From Clostridium sp. M62/1 (GTDB lineage: Bacteria; Bacillota; Clostridia; Lachnospirales; Lachnospiraceae), in the NCBI RefSeq assembly GCF_020736365.1, contig NZ_CP085988.1:1866001-1930000 (forward strand): DNA of 64,000 bases, in the 5' to 3' direction. Both the position numbers and the translations under genes were made by a program. This document shows, one piece after another, positions 60,338 through 64,000 of the stretch. The notes under the pieces were generated by a model that searched no databases, had not been told where the DNA came from, and worked only from the letters and a program-made list of their open reading frames with translations. Every line of letters starts with the position of its first letter. Position 1 is the first letter of the stretch.

Positions 60338-60543
60338 CCTTCTCCTTTCCTTTTTCTGGAGCCTTTCAGATGGGCTGCTCCATAAGCTGTGCTGTTGTGT
60401 TCAGAATGTGTGTCGTCTGCCTTGGCCATATGGCGGGCGCCGGGATTATCATCTGCCGCTGGCTGGGATGCGTCGGTCCCGGCAGCTCTGGCGTGGTAGG
60501 CAGATTCCTCAGGAGGAATGGTTCTGTAATCGTAAATGTTCAC
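60334..60543 (-). CDS. Small hydrophilic protein of unknown function
   Basis: This 69-residue polar protein begins MNIYDYRTIPPEESAYHARA and continues with an Ala/Asp/His/Lys-rich, probably disordered tail. It starts with GTG after AAAGGAGAA. Its stop overlaps the next gene's start by four bases (ATGA), which argues for real, coupled translation with the helical protein downstream. It is not a known family to me. Confidence 0.6.
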   Translation of the reverse strand: MNIYDYRTIPPEESAYHARAAGTDASQPAADDNPGARHMAKADDTHSEHNSTAYGAAHLKGSRKRKGEG

Positions 60544-60657
60544 TGAAATTCTCCTTTCCTTTCAGGCGCAGCAGCGCTGCAATTTGTTTCTCTGCTTAGT
60601 ATGGGGAGAAAAAATGCGGTTTAGACATATGGAGGAAAAGAATTAATGGAAATTTCA

Positions 60658-60686
60658 TTGTTTTTTTATGGCATTCATGGTATTAT
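60658..60686 (+). promoter_or_regulatory. Promoter of the TlpA-like redox operon
   Basis: TTGTTT (60658-60663), 17 bases and TATTAT (60681-60686). It lies in the divergent gap facing the minus-strand pair. Confidence 0.55.
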
Positions 60687-60721
60687 CAGGGAACGGCTGA
60701 ACAACAGAAAGGATGGGTGAA

Positions 60722-61354
60722 ATGAAGAAAAATTTATTTATAAAAGCAGCACTCTGCATGGCAGCAGTATCCCTGCTCACAGCCTGTCAGAGTCAGAAAA
60801 ACTCAGAAACCGTCGGGACAGAGGTTCAGGCAGCTTCCAAACAGGATAATCAGGAGGAAAGCCAGACTGGGGAAAGCGAGGAGAGCAGGGGAGTATTCGA
60901 GGCGTTTACTGCCCAGGATCTGGATGGAAACCAGGTGGATCAGAGTATTTTCGCGGATGCGGATCTGACCATGATCAACGTGTGGGGAACCTTCTGCACG
61001 CCATGCCTGGACGAGATGCCGGATTTGGGAGAGTTGAGTGAGGAATATAAAGACAAGGGCATGCAGATAATCGGAATCTGCTCTGACACGGTGAATGCAG
61101 ACAGGAAGCTTGACGAGGCCCAGGTTAAGAAGGCCAAAGAGCTGGCAGAGCAGACGGGAGCAGACTATCTTCACCTTGCCATGTCCGGCGATCTGGTTGA
61201 CACCCTGCTTCCGCAGGTGATGGCTGTGCCCATGACAATCTTTGTGGACAGCGAGGGAAAGCAGGTGGGGTCCGCCTATATGGGAGCCAGGGATAAAGAC
61301 GGATGGACGGAGATTATAGAGGAGATGCTGGCCTCTGTACAGGGGGAGGCCTGA
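60722..61354 (+). CDS. TlpA-like thioredoxin-fold lipoprotein
   Basis: This is a membrane-anchored extracytoplasmic thiol oxidoreductase. The signal peptide ends at LTAC (Cys about 22), and a Gln/Glu/Ser linker follows. The thioredoxin domain has the redox motif WGTFCTPC (Cys92 and Cys95), the cis-Pro in AVPMTIFVD, and an AhpC/TlpA-type insertion. The length is 210 residues. ATG 60713 is in frame but overlaps the ribosome site AGAAAGGA, which fits ATG 60722. Its stop shares one base with the CXXC protein gene, and a polyferredoxin gene follows, suggesting electrons are passed to it across the membrane. Confidence 0.9.
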   Translation: MKKNLFIKAALCMAAVSLLTACQSQKNSETVGTEVQAASKQDNQEESQTGESEESRGVFEAFTAQDLDGNQVDQSIFADADLTMINVWGTFCTPCLDEMPDLGELSEEYKDKGMQIIGICSDTVNADRKLDEAQVKKAKELAEQTGADYLHLAMSGDLVDTLLPQVMAVPMTIFVDSEGKQVGSAYMGARDKDGWTEIIEEMLASVQGEA

Positions 61355-61500
61355 TGAGAAGGAAGAGGCTTCGCCTGACTCAGACAGGTCTGCTGCTGGC
61401 AGCAGTGGTTTTTCTGGCTGCCGGAGTGTACCGGGATGAGGTGGCGGTGGTTTTTGTGAAGGCTGCCAACATCTGCATGGAATGTATCGGCCTCGGATAG
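61354..61500 (+). CDS. CD1871A-family CXXC small membrane protein
   Basis: This 48-residue protein has a basic start (MRRKRLRLTQ), one helix (GLLLAAVVFLAAGVYRDEVAVV in outline), and a C-terminal NICMECIGLG with the CXXC pair that defines the CD1871A family. AGGGGGAGG precedes the ATG, which overlaps the tlpA-like stop codon (TGATG). The cysteines probably face outward, next to the thioredoxin-like partner. The exact function is unknown. Confidence 0.85.
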   Translation: MRRKRLRLTQTGLLLAAVVFLAAGVYRDEVAVVFVKAANICMECIGLG

Positions 61501-61600
61501 AAGAGGACAGACGGAACCGGAGTGCAGGCGCGGTGAAAAAGAGAAAGAAAAAAGACAGCACAAGAGAAAGAAAAAGAGATAGAAGAGAGAGCAAAGAGAG

Positions 61601-62557
61601 ATGAAAGAAAAGCGACATCTGTCAGAAAAGACAGCAGAAAAAACGAGCCGGGCAAAGCCGGCCGGCCGGTTTCGCCTGCTCGTGCAGGCTGCCTGGTTTG
61701 CCGTCACAAATGGATATGCAGCCGGATTTCTGGAAAAAAGGATTTATACCGGCAAGCTGAAACGCCTGTGCGTGCCGGGGCTTAACTGCTATTCCTGTCC
61801 GGGAGCGCTTGCAAGCTGCCCCATCGGCTCTCTGCAGGCTGTGCTCTCCAGCAGTGAGTTTACGTTCTCCTGCTATGTACTGGGATTTTTGATGCTTTTT
61901 GGAACCGTGCTGGGGCGGCTGGTGTGCGGATGGCTCTGCCCCTTCGGACTGTTTCAGGATCTGCTGCACAAAATTCCATTTCCCGGAAAGCGGAAAAACC
62001 TTCCGGGACACAGATTTTTGAGACAGCTCAAATATGTGATTCTGGTACTGTTTGTCATCCTCCTGCCGTCGGCTGTGGCGGGAATAACGGGCAACGGGGA
62101 GCCGTGGTTCTGCAAATACATCTGTCCCAGCGGGACACTGATGGGAGGAATTCCGCTGGCGCTGGGAAATCCGCTGCTGCGCTCCGCCATAGGCACTCTG
62201 TTTTCGTGGAAAATGTTTCTGCTGATTCTGACCGTGGTTCTCTCAGTCAAATATTACAGACCGTTCTGCAAATACGTATGTCCTCTCGGGGCGATTTACG
62301 GACTGTTTAACCCGGTGGCCCTGTACCGGCTTCAGGTGGACGAAAATAAGTGCATCGGCTGCAAGTCCTGCCAGAGGGCCTGCAAAATGGATATTAAGGT
62401 CTGGGAAAAGCCCAACAGCGCGGAATGCATACGCTGCGGCGACTGCAGGACAGCATGTCCCACAGGGGCGCTCACTTCCGGCTTTCGCCTGCACGGGCAG
62501 GAGGAGAAGGAGAGACGGGCAGCAGGGCAGGAAAAAAACGAGAGAGGAGCAGTCTAA
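61601..62557 (+). CDS. Membrane polyferredoxin (NapH/CcdA-partner-like 4Fe-4S protein)
   Basis: A 318-residue membrane protein with four to five helices and several iron-sulfur sites. CYSCPGALASCP lies on one side; WLCPFGLFQDLL and YVCPLGAIYG carry the paired CxxxCP motifs of the NapH/YccM family. The C-terminus has two [4Fe-4S] ferredoxin motifs, CIGCKSCQRACK and CIRCGDCRTACP. Proteins of this type move electrons across the membrane. Co-occurrence with TlpA-like and CD1871A genes suggests a three-part relay that reduces extracytoplasmic thiols. ATG 61601 follows AAAGAGAG, a weak ribosome site, and 100 bases of purine-rich gap. Confidence 0.88.
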   Translation: MKEKRHLSEKTAEKTSRAKPAGRFRLLVQAAWFAVTNGYAAGFLEKRIYTGKLKRLCVPGLNCYSCPGALASCPIGSLQAVLSSSEFTFSCYVLGFLMLFGTVLGRLVCGWLCPFGLFQDLLHKIPFPGKRKNLPGHRFLRQLKYVILVLFVILLPSAVAGITGNGEPWFCKYICPSGTLMGGIPLALGNPLLRSAIGTLFSWKMFLLILTVVLSVKYYRPFCKYVCPLGAIYGLFNPVALYRLQVDENKCIGCKSCQRACKMDIKVWEKPNSAECIRCGDCRTACPTGALTSGFRLHGQEEKERRAAGQEKNERGAV

Positions 62558-62666
62558 TCGATTTATGGAAGCAGAGCGCGCTGAAAAGCTGCTGAGAAAA
62601 TATTCCGCTGCCTGTCAGAAAGCCGGGTGGGAAGACAGCAGGCGAATGCGGAAATAGAAAAAGTCA

Positions 62667-62725
62667 GAAACAGGAGGACGTTTTGTGCCGGTGAAAGCCA
62701 CAAAACGTCCTCCTGTTTCCTTTTT
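62667..62725. terminator. Very long bidirectional terminator hairpin
   Basis: The arms 62667-62687 and 62699-62719 form a perfect 21-bp stem around an 11-base loop, followed on the plus strand by CTTTTT and on the minus strand by TGACTTTTTC. It ends both the redox operon and the converging ABC transporter genes. Like the hairpins near 12 kb, the stem closes with TTTTGT/ACAAAA beside the loop. Confidence 0.85.
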
Positions 62726-62771
62726 AATCTTTTCTTCTCAATCGTTTCTTTTAACCTTTTTCTCTCAGCCT

Positions 62772-63545
62772 TTAATTTCCGCACTCAATGCTGATTTCAT
62801 TGAACTTTTCGAGAATATCCTCTACCTTCACGGCGGATTTTTCCGCGGCATTTTTGTCCATGACTGCCTGACCCTGGTGCATCATGAGAAGGCGGCTGCC
62901 GTACTCGACCGCATATCTGAGATTGTGGGTGACCATGATTGTAGTCAGCTTTTTCTCCTTCACAATCTTGTCAGTCAGCTCCATAATAATTTCTGCCGTC
63001 TTCGGATCGAGAGCTGCTGTGTGTTCGTCGAGAATCAGAAATTCGATGGGAGTCATCGTCGACATGAGAAGAGCCATAGCCTGCCTCTGGCCTCCGGAGA
63101 GGACGCCGGCCTTCACATCCAGCTTATCCTCAAGTCCCAGCCCCAGGAGCTTCAGATTTTCCCGGTAAAAGTCAATCCGCTTCCGGTTTGTTCCCCAGCG
63201 CAGGTTAAAGGGCTTTCCCTTTGTGTCTGCCAGAGACATATTTTCAAGGATTGTCATGTTAGGGCAGGTTCCCATAGAAGGGTTCTGAAAGACCCGGCCG
63301 ATGACCCTCTGCCGTTTGTATTCCGGCATTTTTGAAATGTCGGTTCCGTTGATGAGGATGCTTCCCGCATCTACGGGGATGCTTCCGCAGATGATGTTCA
63401 GGAGAGAGGTCTTGCCGGAGCCGTTGCTGCCCACTACAGAGACGAACTCACCCTGGCGGACAGTCAGACTGAAATCCTCAAACAGGCACATCTCATTGAC
63501 GGTTCCCTGATTGTAAAATTTTCTGATATGTTTGATTTCCAGCAT
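62772..63545 (-). CDS. ABC transporter ATP-binding protein (of a COG4120-type permease system)
   Basis: This 257-residue ATPase has Walker A GSNGSGKTS, Q-loop VFQNPSMGTCPNM, signature LSGGQRQA, Walker B FLILDEHTAALD and the H-loop VTHNL. The substituted Walker B context (LDEHTAALD instead of DEPT) is characteristic of the COG1101-type ATPases that work with COG4120 permeases and a periplasmic-type ABC_sub_bind protein; substrates proposed for relatives include aromatic amino acids. The start follows the upstream permease directly (its stop lies next to this ATG), so they are co-transcribed. Confidence 0.92.
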   Translation of the reverse strand: MLEIKHIRKFYNQGTVNEMCLFEDFSLTVRQGEFVSVVGSNGSGKTSLLNIICGSIPVDAGSILINGTDISKMPEYKRQRVIGRVFQNPSMGTCPNMTILENMSLADTKGKPFNLRWGTNRKRIDFYRENLKLLGLGLEDKLDVKAGVLSGGQRQAMALLMSTMTPIEFLILDEHTAALDPKTAEIIMELTDKIVKEKKLTTIMVTHNLRYAVEYGSRLLMMHQGQAVMDKNAAEKSAVKVEDILEKFNEISIECGN

Positions 63546-64000
63546 TTATCTCACCTTCTTTCTCGCGGAGCGATCACTTAACACAAGGATGATCAGGAAC
63601 ATGGCGGCGATGACGAACTTGTTGTTTGAAGTGTTGATGCCGAAGTTCTGTGCCACATTCATGGCCAGGGAGGTACAGGCCTTGTAGAGAATGGAGCCGA
63701 GGATGACTGCGGTGGTAGTTCTCAGGAATCCCAGCTTTGCAAAGAGCTTTGTTCCGATAATCACGCTTGCAAGGCCTGTGACAATGGTTCCTGTCCCGAC
63801 GCTGATCTCGAAAAAGCCCTGCTGCTGGCAGAATACGCAGCCTGCCAGAGCAGCCAGCCCGTTGGCCAGGGCCAGTCCGATAATTTTTACGGTGCCTTTA
63901 TCTTTGGCCAGAGCCGTCACAAGGGTTTCATTGTCGCCGGCGGCCCGCAGAAGCAGGCCGGAGCGCGTCTTCAGATACAGATCTAAAAGGAGCTTTACGA
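63546..64000 (-). CDS. ABC transporter permease, C-terminal part (COG4120 type)
   Basis: The gene runs off the window end; translation upstream of the GTG at 63920 continues in frame (VKLLLDLYLKTRSGLLLRAAGDNETL) to position 64000. It is the partner of the following ATPase. The visible part has several helices and the block RAAGDNETLVTALAKDKG, a likely coupling loop to the ATPase, then GLASVIIGTKLF typical of the family. The substrate-binding gene would be expected further along, outside the window. Confidence 0.9.
   Translation of the reverse strand, partial: VKLLLDLYLKTRSGLLLRAAGDNETLVTALAKDKGTVKIIGLALANGLAALAGCVFCQQQGFFEISVGTGTIVTGLASVIIGTKLFAKLGFLRTTTAVILGSILYKACTSLAMNVAQNFGINTSNNKFVIAAMFLIILVLSDRSARKKVR

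Noticed and set aside
1..64000. Mobile elements, prophage or defence systems
   Set aside because: No transposase, integrase, phage structural, toxin-antitoxin or restriction motif was seen. The SWIM/SNF2 helicase could suggest a defence island, but its neighbours argS and rubredoxin are core genes.
1..64000. tRNA or rRNA genes
   Set aside because: No cloverleaf with conserved GGTTCGAATCC-type arm and no rRNA sequence were noticed; a covariance scan would settle it.

Overview
The window looks like a chromosomal segment of a spore-forming, low-to-middle GC Clostridia, most probably a Lachnospiraceae (Clostridium cluster XIVa) gut anaerobe. The reasons are the spoIIGA-sigE pair, sigG, a Spo0E-like phosphatase, a YlmC/YmxH protein, a SpoVD-like penicillin-binding protein, a CD1871A-family CXXC protein, a rubredoxin, a gut-type hydroxysteroid-dehydrogenase-like gene, strong purine-rich Shine-Dalgarno sites and many TTG/GTG starts. 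No integrase, transposase, phage gene, CRISPR array, rRNA or tRNA was found. This is mostly core genome.

Layout. 1-4.6 kb: a zinc-ribbon membrane protein and two overlapping ABC-2 type permeases with no ATPase beside them. 4.7-13.2 kb: mgtE behind a structured leader with a terminator, gltX, a UvrD/PcrA-like helicase, a CobO-type adenosyltransferase, a membrane protein, a DUF1292 protein and, convergent, ychF, with two very long hairpins between the last two. 13.4-15.9 kb: an NSS transporter, lgt and a tiny Spo0E-like gene. 16.3-29.8 kb: a division and cell-wall (dcw) cluster starting at an MraZ-box operator: mraZ, rsmH, ftsL, two class B PBPs, mraY, murD, ftsW, murA, ftsQ and ftsZ. murE, murF and murG are not in it. 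30.2-33.0 kb: spoIIGA-sigE, read from a promoter with a 21-bp spacer of the Spo0A-activated type, facing sigG on the other strand.

33.2-46.4 kb: duplicated palindromic elements before an alpha/beta hydrolase, then prfC, a YqeY protein, a PepV-like dipeptidase, a shortened flavoprotein-like lipoprotein, a YlmC/YmxH protein, nrdR, a YqeG phosphatase, a fused aroE-aroK, efp, an amidase and argS. 46.4-52.5 kb: a SWIM/SNF2 helicase, rubredoxin behind an unexplained structured leader, a MarR regulator, a glycerophosphodiesterase and a radical SAM protein. 52.5-58.8 kb: an Opp-type peptide transporter (binding lipoprotein, two permeases, one fused double ATPase), closely followed by a dehydrogenase resembling 7-alpha-hydroxysteroid dehydrogenase. 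59.0-64.0 kb: a divergent Sir2-like protein, two coupled small genes on the minus strand, a TlpA/CXXC/polyferredoxin redox trio, and part of an ABC transporter on the minus strand.

How the genes work together. The central block couples lipid II synthesis (murA, murD, mraY), septal peptidoglycan synthesis (ftsW, PBPs, ftsL, ftsQ) and the Z ring (ftsZ). It runs directly into the gene pair that makes and activates the first mother-cell sigma factor, so division and sporulation genes lie side by side. The least explained signals are RNA-level and repeat structures in leaders and intergenic gaps (mgtE, rubredoxin, the DUF1292/ychF gap and the 33.2-33.4 kb repeats), not a new protein system. I did not find a convincing new defence or mobile system.
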